Positions 24,350 to 32,386 of a stretch of 32,425 bases of DNA are shown here, one piece after another. A model generated the notes under the pieces. The model searched no databases, was not told the DNA's origin, and saw nothing but the letters and a program-made list of their open reading frames with translations. Origin of the DNA: an uncultured Collinsella sp. GTDB lineage: Bacteria; Actinomycetota; Coriobacteriia; Coriobacteriales; Coriobacteriaceae. The stretch lies in contig CAKTWE010000016.1 in the NCBI GenBank assembly GCA_934630385.1, forward strand, positions 1 to 32,425. The letters run 5' to 3'. Numbering within the stretch: the stretch's first letter is position 1; each line of letters starts with the position of its first letter. The position numbers were made by a program, and so were the translations under genes.

Positions 24350-24410
24350 AGCAAGCCTCCTCTAGTTAGCCGCCACTTACTTTACCCCATTCTCCACCTA
24401 CCAAAAAGGG

Positions 24411-24437
24411 ACAGGTTTATTTTGGTCGGTTTTATCT
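24411..24437. repeat. Short A/T-flanked inverted repeat around GGGACAGG
   Basis: The stretch has ACCAAAA near 24411 facing TTTTGGT near 24420-24426, with AGGGACAGG in between. A related GGGACAGTCCC core occurs at 31966-31976. This may be a scattered palindromic repeat of the genome; the evidence is weak. Confidence 0.25.
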
Positions 24438-24462
24438 GCGGAAACGCCACATCTCCCCCACC

Positions 24463-24495
24463 AAAAAGCCCGAGTGTCGCTGGGACACCCGGGCT
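24463..24495 (-). terminator. Intrinsic terminator of the feo operon
   Basis: On the minus strand a 12-bp stem (24484-24495 with 24467-24478, one wobble) is followed by TTTTT at 24467-24463, about 30 bases after the feoB stop. Confidence 0.85.
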
Positions 24496-24524
24496 CGTGG
24501 AAAGGGGCTAATCCTTATTCGGAC

Positions 24525-26852
24525 TTAAGCGGAAACTGCGGCGGAAGCGGTGTTGGTCTCGTCCTCGTCAGTCCAAGCGTGCTTGGGCATAGGACGGAAG
24601 ATCTGGAAGAGCATCGCAATCAGCAGCACAATGGCCACAACCGTCCAGATACCAAACTGTCCAAGAACAAGCAGGTTGTAGAACTGGTTGATGAACAGGC
24701 CAATGACCCAGGCAAAGGCGCACTCGTAGCCGATGGCAATCGCAGTCCACTTGCCGGAATCCATCTGGTTGCGGATGGTGCCAATGGCGGCAAAGCACGG
24801 AGCGCACAGCAGGTTGAAGGCGCCGAAGGCAACGCAAGCGCCCATGGTGGGGAACATGCCGGCAAACGCGGTCCACAGGCTCGGATCGGTCTCGCCGGCG
24901 TCGGCGACGGACAGCAGCGAACCGGCGGTGGCGACGACGTTCTCCTTAGCGACAAGGCCCGAGACGGTCAGCGCAGTTGCCTGCCAGGTGCTAAAGCCGA
25001 GCGGGGCGAAGATCCAGGCGACCAGGTTGCCCAGCATGGCAAGCACGGAGTAGTCCATGAACTCCTCGGGGATGCCGTCCATCGCGGGCAGGAAGCCAAA
25101 GGAACCGTTGTAGCTACCAAAGTTGGAGAGGAACCAAACGACGACGGTGGACGCGAAGATGACCGTGCCGGCCTTCTTGATAAAGGCCCAGCAGCGCTCC
25201 CACACGTGCAGCGCCCAAGAGCGGATCGCCGGGAAGTGGTAGGCGGGAAGCTCCATAACGAACGGCGTCGGACGACCGGCGAAGAGCTTGGTCTTCTTGA
25301 GCATGAGGCCCGAAGCGATGACGGCAAAGACGCCCAGGAAGTAGAAGAGCGGGCTGATCCATGCGGCGGTGGTGGAAGAATCGCCGATGATGGAACCCAT
25401 GAGCAGGGCGATGATCGGCAGTTTGGCGCCACAGGGGATGAACGTAGTGGTCATGACCGTCATACGGCGGTCCTTCTCGTTCTCGATGGTCTTGGTAGCC
25501 ATGACGCCGGGGACGCCGCAGCCCGAGGACACGAGCATGGGGATAAAGGACTTACCGGACAGGCCAAAGCGGCGGAACACGCGGTCCATGATGAAAGCGA
25601 CACGGGCCATGTAGCCGCAGTCCTCCAAGAAAGACAGCATCACAAAGAGCAGGAACATCTGCGGGACGAAGCCGAAGATGGCGCCCAGGCCGCCAACGAT
25701 ACCGTCGCAGACCAGCGAATCGACCAGTCCGCCGTCCTCGGTGCCGCCCGCCACGAGGGCATCGTGCACCACGGTGGTGATACCCGGGACATAGGGGCCG
25801 TACTGCGCCGGGTCGACCGAGTCGGCGTTGTCGCCCGCGGCCTCGACAGCTGCGTCATAGGCATCGCGGCCCTGACCGAGCACATACCAACCGTCGGTGC
25901 CGAAGAGCTGGTCGTTGGTGAAGTCGGTCACCGTTCCACCCAGGGTGGAAACGGCGATGTAGTACACGCAGAACATGATGACGACGAAGATCGGCAGGCC
26001 CAGGATACGGTTGGTAACCACGCGGTCGATCTTCTCGGAGGTGCTCATCTTGGCCGGAGCCTTGGTGAGGCACTCGTCGATGATATGGGCAATCACGCCG
26101 TAACGCTCGCCGGTAATGATGGACTCGGCATCGTCGTCGCAGTCCTGCTCGCACTGGGCAACCAGCTGCTCCACGCGAGCGGCCTTCTCCTTGGTGAGGT
26201 TGATAAGCTTGCAGGCGTCCGCATCGCGCTCAAACAGCTTGACAGCGTAGTAGCGACGCTTGTTGGCAGGAACGCTCGCAGGCAGATTGTTCTCGATGTG
26301 GTCCAGAACGTCCTCGATGGAGGAATCGAACTTGTGCTCCGGCACCTGGCCCTTGGAAGCGGCAGACTTCTTGACCTGCTCGAACAGCTCCTTGATGCCC
26401 TTGTTCTTAAGGGCCGAGATCATCATGACCGGGCAGCCGAGCTTCTTGGAGAGCTTGTCCGTGTCGATCTTATCGCCGTTCTTCTCGACCAGGTCGGCCA
26501 TGTTGAGGGCAACGACTACGGGCAGGCCGGTCTCGATAACCTGAAGCGCCAGGTACAGGTTGCGCTCGAGGTTGGTGGCATCGACCACCTGGACAACGAC
26601 ATCGGGCTCGCCGCTCATAAGGTAGTCGCGCGAGCATTGCTCCTCGGGGCTGTAGGGGGAAAGCGAGTAGATGCCAGGGAGGTCCGTGATGGTAACGTTC
26701 TTGTCGCTTAGGAGCTTGGCTTCCTTTTTCTCAACCGTGACGCCGGGCCAGTTGCCAACGTAGCCGTTGGCGCCGGTGATCAGGTTGAAAAGCGTGGTCT
26801 TGCCGCAGTTGGGGTTACCCGCCAGCGCGACATGGATCTGAGAATCCGCCAT
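24525..26852 (-). CDS. feoB: Ferrous iron transporter FeoB
   Basis: A 775-residue membrane GTPase of usual length. The N-terminal G domain shows G1 GNPNCGKTTLF (12-22), G3 DLPGIYSLSPYSPEE (from 57), G4 NMAD (117-120) and G5 SALKNKG, then a helical guanine-dissociation-inhibitor-like region. The membrane half contains the gate motifs (around ISSGCGVPGVMATK and GLVAKENVVATAGSL). It imports Fe2+. AAGGA lies 4-5 bases before the ATG. It follows two feoA genes and is the last gene before the terminator. An inverted repeat lies in the feoA-feoB gap. Confidence 0.97.
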   Translation of the reverse strand: MADSQIHVALAGNPNCGKTTLFNLITGANGYVGNWPGVTVEKKEAKLLSDKNVTITDLPGIYSLSPYSPEEQCSRDYLMSGEPDVVVQVVDATNLERNLYLALQVIETGLPVVVALNMADLVEKNGDKIDTDKLSKKLGCPVMMISALKNKGIKELFEQVKKSAASKGQVPEHKFDSSIEDVLDHIENNLPASVPANKRRYYAVKLFERDADACKLINLTKEKAARVEQLVAQCEQDCDDDAESIITGERYGVIAHIIDECLTKAPAKMSTSEKIDRVVTNRILGLPIFVVIMFCVYYIAVSTLGGTVTDFTNDQLFGTDGWYVLGQGRDAYDAAVEAAGDNADSVDPAQYGPYVPGITTVVHDALVAGGTEDGGLVDSLVCDGIVGGLGAIFGFVPQMFLLFVMLSFLEDCGYMARVAFIMDRVFRRFGLSGKSFIPMLVSSGCGVPGVMATKTIENEKDRRMTVMTTTFIPCGAKLPIIALLMGSIIGDSSTTAAWISPLFYFLGVFAVIASGLMLKKTKLFAGRPTPFVMELPAYHFPAIRSWALHVWERCWAFIKKAGTVIFASTVVVWFLSNFGSYNGSFGFLPAMDGIPEEFMDYSVLAMLGNLVAWIFAPLGFSTWQATALTVSGLVAKENVVATAGSLLSVADAGETDPSLWTAFAGMFPTMGACVAFGAFNLLCAPCFAAIGTIRNQMDSGKWTAIAIGYECAFAWVIGLFINQFYNLLVLGQFGIWTVVAIVLLIAMLFQIFRPMPKHAWTDEDETNTASAAVSA

Positions 26853-26927
26853 TCAATCCTTCTTCCTTGTGTGCCCGCGTTGCTTTCTCCGCGCGAGCTG
26901 GATAATGTGCTTAAAAGATGCTGCATT

Positions 26928-26947
26928 AAGTTAGAAAAACCTAACTT
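26928..26947. promoter_or_regulatory. Inverted repeat between feoA and feoB, possible metal-regulator site
   Basis: AAGTTAG (26928-26934) and CTAACTT (26941-26947) are separated by AAAAAC. The half-sites resemble DtxR/IdeR-type boxes (TTAGGTTAG / CTAACCTAA). It may be an internal operator or a weak stem. The assignment is by eye. Confidence 0.4.
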
Positions 26948-26975
26948 TATCTGCAGAAATATGCGCAGCGGGTCC

Positions 26976-27197
26976 TTACTGGACCTCGACGACGGCCGCC
27001 TCCTCCTTGCGGATAGAAAGCTCGTAGCCGCGCACGTTGATCTCGACCGGATCACCGAGCGGCGCAACCTTTACGACCTTAAACGACGTGCCCTTGATGA
27101 GCCCCAGGTCCATAAGGTGGCGGCGCAGCGCGCCCTCACCGTGAAGCTTGACGATCGTGGAGCTCTCGCCCACCTTAACGTCACCCAACGTCTTCAT
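26976..27197 (-). CDS. feoA: FeoA-family SH3-like protein (proximal to FeoB)
   Basis: A 73-residue protein with the typical FeoA sequence plan: an N-terminal MKTLGDVKVGESSTIVKLHGEGALRRHLMDLGLIKGT segment and the C-terminal strand pair EINVRGYELSIRKEEAAVVEV. It assists FeoB in the cytoplasm. GGGGG lies 8 bases before the ATG. It lies between a second feoA and feoB. Confidence 0.95.
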   Translation of the reverse strand: MKTLGDVKVGESSTIVKLHGEGALRRHLMDLGLIKGTSFKVVKVAPLGDPVEINVRGYELSIRKEEAAVVEVQ

Positions 27198-27236
27198 TTA
27201 CTTGTCCCCCTTTCAGTTTATGTGGAATGCTGCAGA

Positions 27237-27479
27237 CTAACCGACGGTCATGATGTGCATGGCAACCTTGGAATCGATGCCAAAGCGTGCGCCCAGCACC
27301 GTGACGATGATATTGGCGCCACTCGAGCTCACCACGTGGATTTCGCTGCCCTCGACAAAGCCGAGGTCCTTAAGGTGGTGCTTCATATCCTCATTGCCCT
27401 TTACACGAGACACACGCACGGTTTCGCCCGCTTTTACCATCGAAAGCGGCATAGCCGGCATCTGCGGTCCGCAAGACAT
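27237..27479 (-). CDS. feoA: Second FeoA-family protein, first gene of the feo operon
   Basis: An 80-residue FeoA: MPLSMVKAGETVRVSRVKGNEDMKHHLKDLGFVEGSEIHVVS, then GARFGIDSKVAMHIMTV. It has an extra N-terminal stretch with Cys3 (MSCGPQMPAM) compared with the other copy. AGGAG lies 7 bases before the ATG. Tandem feoA genes before feoB are common in anaerobes. It lies nearest the predicted feo promoter. Confidence 0.95.
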   Translation of the reverse strand: MSCGPQMPAMPLSMVKAGETVRVSRVKGNEDMKHHLKDLGFVEGSEIHVVSSSGANIIVTVLGARFGIDSKVAMHIMTVG

Positions 27480-27522
27480 GAGTGAGCTCCTAACGTCGGT
27501 TCGTCCTCAACATCGACGCGGT

Positions 27523-27576
27523 AAAAGTTAACCACATCTATGTTCGCTTTAGTAAACTAGCACGTGGTTAACTTTT
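27523..27576 (-). promoter_or_regulatory. 13-bp perfect inverted repeat in the feo promoter region
   Basis: AAAAGTTAACCAC (27523-27535) and its exact complement GTGGTTAACTTTT (27564-27576) frame a 28-base A/T-rich spacer. The pair lies 44-97 bases before the first feoA. The spacing fits two operator copies around a promoter, probably for an iron-responsive repressor of DtxR or Fur type. Confidence 0.55.
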
Positions 27577-27834
27577 TTGGAAGCCTTTCGCGCACATTCC
27601 TGCAAAAAGTTACCGATGGGTTACCTTACGAAAGATATAGGACGTATCGGTAGACGGTAGCTTCGGGGTCGCGAACGGCTGGACCGCGCATTCTAGAGGG
27701 ACAGATGTGGCAGTAAACGTCGCGCAGCGCAGCGCTCCGTGCGACCCCAGCAAAGACGGGGCAAGATTCCACGACCAAAAAACGATGCGCTTCCGCCCTC
27801 TATAATGAGTTGAGCAATCAACGCAGGAGGCGGC
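27577..27834. other. Intergenic stretch with no gene seen
   Basis: Together with the feo promoter repeat this makes a gap of about 355 bases between the divergent feo operon and the RpiR gene. Apart from two close GTTACC copies near 27610-27622 and the RpiR ribosome site (AGGAGG before 27835) I see no RNA gene, terminator or reading frame of note. Confidence 0.5.
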
Positions 27835-28677
27835 ATGGACCAAGACCCGAGCGACCTCGTTCGCGCACCAAAAGACACTGTGAGCACCATCAGGCACTTC
27901 AGCCTGATGAACTCCCTTCTGGCCGTTGTCAACCAGAGCCCCCACGACTCGCAAGACAGCGTGCTCGCACGCTATTTTCTGGAGCATTTTGACCGTCTGG
28001 CAAAGCTCAACGTCTACGACGTGGCCGAGGAATGCTTTACCTCACGATCGGGCATCAGGCGCTTCTGCCAGTCCATCGGCCTCGACAATTTCTCTGATCT
28101 CAAGTCCTATACCTGGGAATGGTCGCGCCACCGACGCCTCTTCTCGCGCTATGCCGACCACGAGAACTACCGCGAGTACCTCATGGACGCGCTCGCCCAC
28201 ATGGACCGCACCATCAACGATGCTGTGCCCGAGGGGACGCTCGACAGCCTTGCGGCCTTCATCCATGATGCCCGCCGCGTGGTAATCCTCACCTCGGATT
28301 TCTCGAGCGGGGCCGTGCGGCAGTTTCAGCAGTCGATGCTCTACCTGCACAAGATGGTCGACATCGTGACGGACTCCACGGGAGACATCGCCCAGCTCGC
28401 AACGCTCGGCGCGCATGATGCGCTCATCGTGATATCGGAACACGGAAACTACGCGCGCGCCGTGCAGTCCGTCTTTGCGGGCTCAAAGATACCGCGCGTG
28501 CTCATCACCGTCGACGCCGATGCCGACATCGAGGATGCCTTTACCTTTGCCGTGCGCCTCTCGCCCGAGCCCCAAGCGACGGGGCGCACCGTCTTTGCGC
28601 AGTACGGTATCACCTACCTGCTCGATCTTCTCTACAACCGCTACTACACAATCTATGGGGAGCATGCGGCGGAATAG
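27835..28677 (+). CDS. MurR/RpiR-family transcriptional regulator
   Basis: A 280-residue regulator with an N-terminal helix-turn-helix (about 25-95; YDVAEECFTSRSGIRRFCQSIGLDNFSDLK) and a C-terminal SIS sugar-phosphate-binding domain (about 130-250; ARRVVILTSDFSSGAVRQFQQSM, ALIVISEHGNYARAV). AGGAGG lies 5 bases before the ATG. It precedes the beta-glucoside PTS and GH1 genes on the same strand and probably senses a phosphorylated beta-glucoside or glucose 6-phosphate. Confidence 0.9.
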   Translation: MDQDPSDLVRAPKDTVSTIRHFSLMNSLLAVVNQSPHDSQDSVLARYFLEHFDRLAKLNVYDVAEECFTSRSGIRRFCQSIGLDNFSDLKSYTWEWSRHRRLFSRYADHENYREYLMDALAHMDRTINDAVPEGTLDSLAAFIHDARRVVILTSDFSSGAVRQFQQSMLYLHKMVDIVTDSTGDIAQLATLGAHDALIVISEHGNYARAVQSVFAGSKIPRVLITVDADADIEDAFTFAVRLSPEPQATGRTVFAQYGITYLLDLLYNRYYTIYGEHAAE

Positions 28678-28733
28678 AGCCACAGCGCGATTGGGCGAGC
28701 GCGACGTCGGCATCCCGCAGCACGCCCGCTCAA

Positions 28734-28777
28734 GGTCCAAAAACCGAACCCAACCCCTGGGTCCAATTTCCGAACCC
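28734..28777 (+). promoter_or_regulatory. Tandem 18-bp repeats before the PTS gene, candidate RpiR operators
   Basis: GGTCCAAAAACCGAACCC (28734-28751) and GGTCCAATTTCCGAACCC (28760-28777) match at 15 of 18 positions with a 26-base period. Each has an imperfect dyad GGTYC / GRACC. They lie upstream of a TATCAT box (28799-28804) and 87-130 bases before the PTS start. Confidence 0.55.
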
Positions 28778-28863
28778 CACGCCCATCCGCGCGCTCGCTA
28801 TCATGCAGCCATCAGCAGCGCGCGCTGAACCACATCACCATCCCCGTTTTGAAGGGAAAGCCC

Positions 28864-30270
28864 ATGGCTGCCAAAAAAGATTACGCGGCAATGCGCTCCG
28901 CCATCATCGACGCCTGCGGAGGCGCAGAGAACATCTCCAACGTATCCCACTGCATGACGCGCCTGCGCCTGCAGCTCAAGAACACCGCCCGTTTTGACGA
29001 GGGCGCCGCAAAGGGCGTCCCCGGCGTGATCGGCCTCGTTGTGCAAAACGGCGAGTACCAGTTTGTAATCGGGCAGGACGTGCCGAGCCTTTACGAGGAG
29101 TTCCTCAAGGTGGAGGGCATCACCGCGGGCGGTTCGGTCGACGACCCGGACGCCGTGAAGGCCGAAAAGCAAGATCACGGCAGTATCGTCAACGCCATCC
29201 TGTCCTTCCTGGGCGGCACGTTCTCGCCCGTCATCCCCGTCATCGTGGCCGGCGGTCTTACCGGTGCCGTGCTGACGCTCCTCGTCAACTTCTGCGGCGT
29301 GTCGAGCGACTCGGGTACCTACCAGTTCTTCTCCTGCATCAACCAGGCAACGTTCTACTTCCTGCCCATGTTTATCGGTTTCTCGGCCGCCCAGCGTCTC
29401 AAGTCCAACGGCTACCTGGGAGCGTTCCTGGGCGCCGTGCTGCTCTTCTACACCATGGGTGTGGGCAACGAGACCGTCTACGACTTCTTTGGGCTTGCCG
29501 TTCCCGCAGTGAGCTACAACTCCACGGTCTTCCCGGTAATCCTGGGCGTCTTGCTCATGAGCGCAGTCTACCGCTTTTTCCAGAAGGTCCTGCCCGAGGT
29601 CCTGCGCACCATCTTCGTGCCGCTGCTCACCATGCTCGTCACCGTACCGCTGACGCTTCTCGTCCTGGGCCCCATCGGGTACACCGTGGGTACCGCCCTT
29701 GCCGACGTGCTCATCACTGTCTACCGTGCCTGCCCCGCAGCAGCCGTTGCCTTTGTGGGCTGCTGCACCCCGTGGCTCGTCTTCTTTGGCATGAACAACG
29801 CCCTCTACCCGCTTCAGTTCATCCTTATGGCCGAGGTCGGCTCCGACCCGCTCATCTGCGCCGGAATGACCGCCGCCAACCTCGCTGTTGCCGGCGCATG
29901 CTTTGCTGCCGCCGTGGTTGAGAAAAAGCTCGATGAGCGCTCCGTTGCCGTGGGCGCCGGCGTTACCGCCATGTGCTCCATCACCGAGCCCGGCGTGTAC
30001 GGCGTGCTCTTTACCAAGCGCTTCCCGCTTGTGGGCGCCATGATCGGTGGCGGCATCGGAGGCATCATCGCCGGCCTTACCGGCATGACCCAATACGTCA
30101 TCACCGCATGCAGCTTTATCGCCTTCCCGGCCTATATCGGCGCCGACGGCTCGCTCACCAACTTGGCGCTCGCCCTCACTGTTATGGCCGTCTCCGTGGC
30201 AACGTCTTTTGCCGCCACCTTCGTGCTCGGCAAGCGCGCCGAGGCCAAGGCAGCGAACGCCGAGGCCTAA
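28864..30270 (+). CDS. PTS beta-glucoside-family IIBC permease
   Basis: A 468-residue protein. The N-terminal IIB domain carries the phosphorylated C30 in NVSHCMTRLRLQL and ends near residue 90; a linker leads to an IIC domain with about 10 membrane segments (FLGGTFSPVIPVIVAGGL, GFSAAQRLKSNGYLGAFLGA, SITEPGVYGVLF). No IIA domain follows, so it must borrow IIA from another system. I chose ATG at 28864 with AAGGG 7 bases upstream rather than the earlier TTG. It pairs with the GH1 enzyme downstream to import and cleave beta-glucosides such as cellobiose or aryl glucosides. Confidence 0.93.
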   Translation: MAAKKDYAAMRSAIIDACGGAENISNVSHCMTRLRLQLKNTARFDEGAAKGVPGVIGLVVQNGEYQFVIGQDVPSLYEEFLKVEGITAGGSVDDPDAVKAEKQDHGSIVNAILSFLGGTFSPVIPVIVAGGLTGAVLTLLVNFCGVSSDSGTYQFFSCINQATFYFLPMFIGFSAAQRLKSNGYLGAFLGAVLLFYTMGVGNETVYDFFGLAVPAVSYNSTVFPVILGVLLMSAVYRFFQKVLPEVLRTIFVPLLTMLVTVPLTLLVLGPIGYTVGTALADVLITVYRACPAAAVAFVGCCTPWLVFFGMNNALYPLQFILMAEVGSDPLICAGMTAANLAVAGACFAAAVVEKKLDERSVAVGAGVTAMCSITEPGVYGVLFTKRFPLVGAMIGGGIGGIIAGLTGMTQYVITACSFIAFPAYIGADGSLTNLALALTVMAVSVATSFAATFVLGKRAEAKAANAEA

Positions 30271-30358
30271 AGGCCCTCACCGACGCAACGATCAATCGAA
30301 CTTGCGCCCGCACCTCAGCGCGTGTGGGCGCTGCATCCCAGCCGCAAAGGAGACACCC

Positions 30359-31813
30359 ATGGCATATACCACCAGCACCTTTCCCCAGGGCTTTCTTTGG
30401 GGCGCCGCAACCAGCGCCTACCAGGTAGAGGGCGCAGCCTACGAGGACGGCAAGAAGCCCTCGCAGCAAGATATCATCAACAAGAACATCTACGAGGAGC
30501 GCGGCTTTGCCACGGCCGACATCGCGAGCGACCACTATCATCATTTTCGCGAGGATGTGGCCCTCATGGCCGAGATGGGCCTCAAGGCCTACCGTTTTAG
30601 CATCGCCTGGTCGCGCGTGATCCCCGATGGCACCGGCGCCGTCAACCCGGCCGGACTCAAGTTCTACCACGATCTCATCGACGAACTCAAGGCGCACGAT
30701 ATCGAGCCCATCGTGACCCTCTACCACTACGACCTGCCCTGGGCCCTTGTGGAACGCTACGGCGGTTGGCTGTCGCGTCAGGTGGTCGACGACTTTGAGG
30801 CATACGCACGTTTTGTGATCAACGAGTTCAAGGATCAGGTCAAGTACTGGACCACCATCAACGAGCAGTCGATCATCGTCCAGTACTGGACGCAGAAGTG
30901 CTATATCCCCGAGGAGCTGCGCGGCAACAACCAGCTGCGCTACCAGATCAACCACCATATGAACCTCGCCCACGCCGTGGCCTGCAACCTGGTGCACGAG
31001 CTCGTGCCGGGCGGCATGGTGGGCAGCGTGATCGGCTACTCGCCCATCTACCCGCTCACGAGCCGTGCCGAAGACGTCATGGCCGCGCAGAACGCGCACG
31101 ACTTGCGCAACGCCTACTACCTTGACATCTACTTCAAGGGCAAGTACACCGACTCTGCCATGGCTTACCTGGAGCGCCATGGCCTGGCACCCAAGATCGA
31201 GCCGGGCGATATGGAGCTCATCGCAAGCGGCACCTCGGACATGCTGGGCATCAACTACTATGCAAGCGAGTGCGCCAAATGGTGTCCCGACGACGGATCG
31301 CACGAGATGCGCTGGAACGGCGTGAACCTTACCGGCAAAAAGGGCGATATCAGCGGTTTTGAGACGCATCCCGGCTTTTATGAGATGTGCAAGAACCCCA
31401 ACCTCGATACCAACGACTGGGATTGGGCGATTGACCCCGTGGGCCTTGAGTACCTGCTACGTGACATCTACATGCGCTACAACAAGCCGCTCATGGTGTG
31501 CGAGAACGGCCTGGGAGCCTTTGACTCACTCACCGAGGACGGCCGCGTGCACGACCCCTACCGCATCGACTACCTGGAGAAGCACATCGCGGCCATGAAG
31601 CGCGCGATGGACTTTGGCGTGGAGATGCTCGCGTACTGCCCGTGGTCTGCGCTCGACCTGCTCTCCACGAGCAACGGCGTCAAGAAGCGCTACGGATTTA
31701 TCTACGTGGACCGCACCGACGACGACCCCAAGGAGTGCAAGCGCTATCGCAAGGACTCCTTTGAGTGGTACCGCGGCGTGATCGAGCGCAACGGCGCGGG
31801 ACTTGTGCTCTAG
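30359..31813 (+). CDS. GH1 6-phospho-beta-glucosidase
   Basis: A 484-residue (beta/alpha)8 enzyme of normal length. The N-terminal FPQGFLWGAATSAYQVEGA signature, the acid/base E169 in TTINEQ (family NEP, here NEQ), and the nucleophile E382 in CENGLG are present. TSNGVKKRYGFIYVD near the C-terminus is the phosphate-binding loop characteristic of 6-phospho enzymes. It hydrolyses the 6-phospho-beta-glucoside delivered by the upstream PTS. AAAGGAG lies 6-7 bases before the ATG. The last gene of the operon, followed by a terminator. Confidence 0.95.
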   Translation: MAYTTSTFPQGFLWGAATSAYQVEGAAYEDGKKPSQQDIINKNIYEERGFATADIASDHYHHFREDVALMAEMGLKAYRFSIAWSRVIPDGTGAVNPAGLKFYHDLIDELKAHDIEPIVTLYHYDLPWALVERYGGWLSRQVVDDFEAYARFVINEFKDQVKYWTTINEQSIIVQYWTQKCYIPEELRGNNQLRYQINHHMNLAHAVACNLVHELVPGGMVGSVIGYSPIYPLTSRAEDVMAAQNAHDLRNAYYLDIYFKGKYTDSAMAYLERHGLAPKIEPGDMELIASGTSDMLGINYYASECAKWCPDDGSHEMRWNGVNLTGKKGDISGFETHPGFYEMCKNPNLDTNDWDWAIDPVGLEYLLRDIYMRYNKPLMVCENGLGAFDSLTEDGRVHDPYRIDYLEKHIAAMKRAMDFGVEMLAYCPWSALDLLSTSNGVKKRYGFIYVDRTDDDPKECKRYRKDSFEWYRGVIERNGAGLVL

Positions 31814-31880
31814 CCCTCGGTCGCCTGTCATCTGCAGCAGCTCGCTCAGAATCACGCGCAACAAATCAAGAAGATGACAA

Positions 31881-31930
31881 CGTGCCGCACCTCGGCGGAG
31901 CTGATGCTCAAGCCCAGGTGCGGCACGCTT
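31881..31930 (+). terminator. Intrinsic terminator after GH1
   Basis: A perfect 12-bp stem, CGTGCCGCACCT (31881-31892) with AGGTGCGGCACG (31916-31927), is followed by CTTGTTT. A weaker pair TGTCATCT / AGATGACA (31826-31833 with 31872-31879) lies before it. Confidence 0.75.
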
Positions 31931-31959
31931 GTTTACGGTTCTTAAAAATTTATGAACGT

Positions 31960-31982
31960 GGCGAAGGGACTGTCCCTTTGCC
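31960..31982. repeat. 23-bp palindrome with GGGACTGTCCC core
   Basis: GGCGAAGGGAC (31960-31970) pairs with GTCCCTTTGCC (31972-31982) with one wobble and a one-base centre. It lies 13 bases beyond the HPr stop, so it may help end that leftward transcript, but there is no T-tract directly after it. It could instead be a dispersed palindromic repeat. Confidence 0.45.
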
Positions 31983-31994
31983 AGGTTGTTGCGC

Positions 31995-32243
31995 CTAGAG
32001 CGAGAGGTTTCTGATCGACGTAACGCAGGAGGCCTCGTCTACGCCCGAAACGCGGAACACGATGTCCTCGCCGCACTCACCGTAGAGGGCCATGAGTCCC
32101 ATGACATCGCGGCCATCCGTGTGGCGATCGCCGATGCTGACCGACACGTCACTACGATGCTTGGCGATAATGTCATAGAGCAGCGCAACCGGGCGGGCAT
32201 GCAATCCCAACGGATCTTTAATCGTCTTTGTAAACTCGACCAT
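31995..32243 (-). CDS. HPr-family phosphocarrier protein with Asp at position 46
   Basis: An 82-residue HPr fold protein. DPLGLHARPVALL carries the active-site H15 that takes phosphate from enzyme I and passes it to IIA domains such as those of the PTS systems in this window. The regulatory site, Ser46 in K-S-I-M-G-V-M-S-L of Firmicutes HPr, is aspartate here (R45-D46-VMGLMAL), so HPr-kinase control is not possible by the usual serine. I chose ATG at 32243, preceded by GGGAGGGG; the longer frame starts in noncoding sequence. It may be the general HPr or a specialised paralogue. Confidence 0.92.
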   Translation of the reverse strand: MVEFTKTIKDPLGLHARPVALLYDIIAKHRSDVSVSIGDRHTDGRDVMGLMALYGECGEDIVFRVSGVDEASCVTSIRNLSL

Positions 32244-32327
32244 GTCCCCTCCCGCGGCATCGCACATTCGGCCGGCAAACCCAGCCACGTGGTAGTTATT
32301 GTACGTTACCGGCGCACCCCCGTCCCA

Positions 32328-32363
32328 TAAAAAACGAGGGAAGGCACGCGTCCTTCCCTCGTT
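32328..32363 (-). terminator. Intrinsic terminator of the leftward gene at the window end
   Basis: AACGAGGGAAGG (32333-32344) pairs with CCTTCCCTCGTT (32352-32363), and the minus strand continues in TTTTTTA. It begins 24 bases after the stop at 32387. Confidence 0.85.
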
Positions 32364-32386
32364 ACGGGCAATAGGTAGCCGCTGGC

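Noticed and set aside
24474..26711. Long forward frame of 745 codons opposite feoB
   Set aside because: Antisense shadow of FeoB with low-complexity content (many H, G, D, R) and no ribosome site.
27610..27987. Reverse 125-codon frame before the RpiR gene
   Set aside because: It overlaps the RpiR start and its ribosome site, and shows no family features or start signal.
28801..30093. Reverse frame of 430 codons opposite the PTS IIBC gene
   Set aside because: Shadow frame; the forward strand encodes an unmistakable PTS protein.
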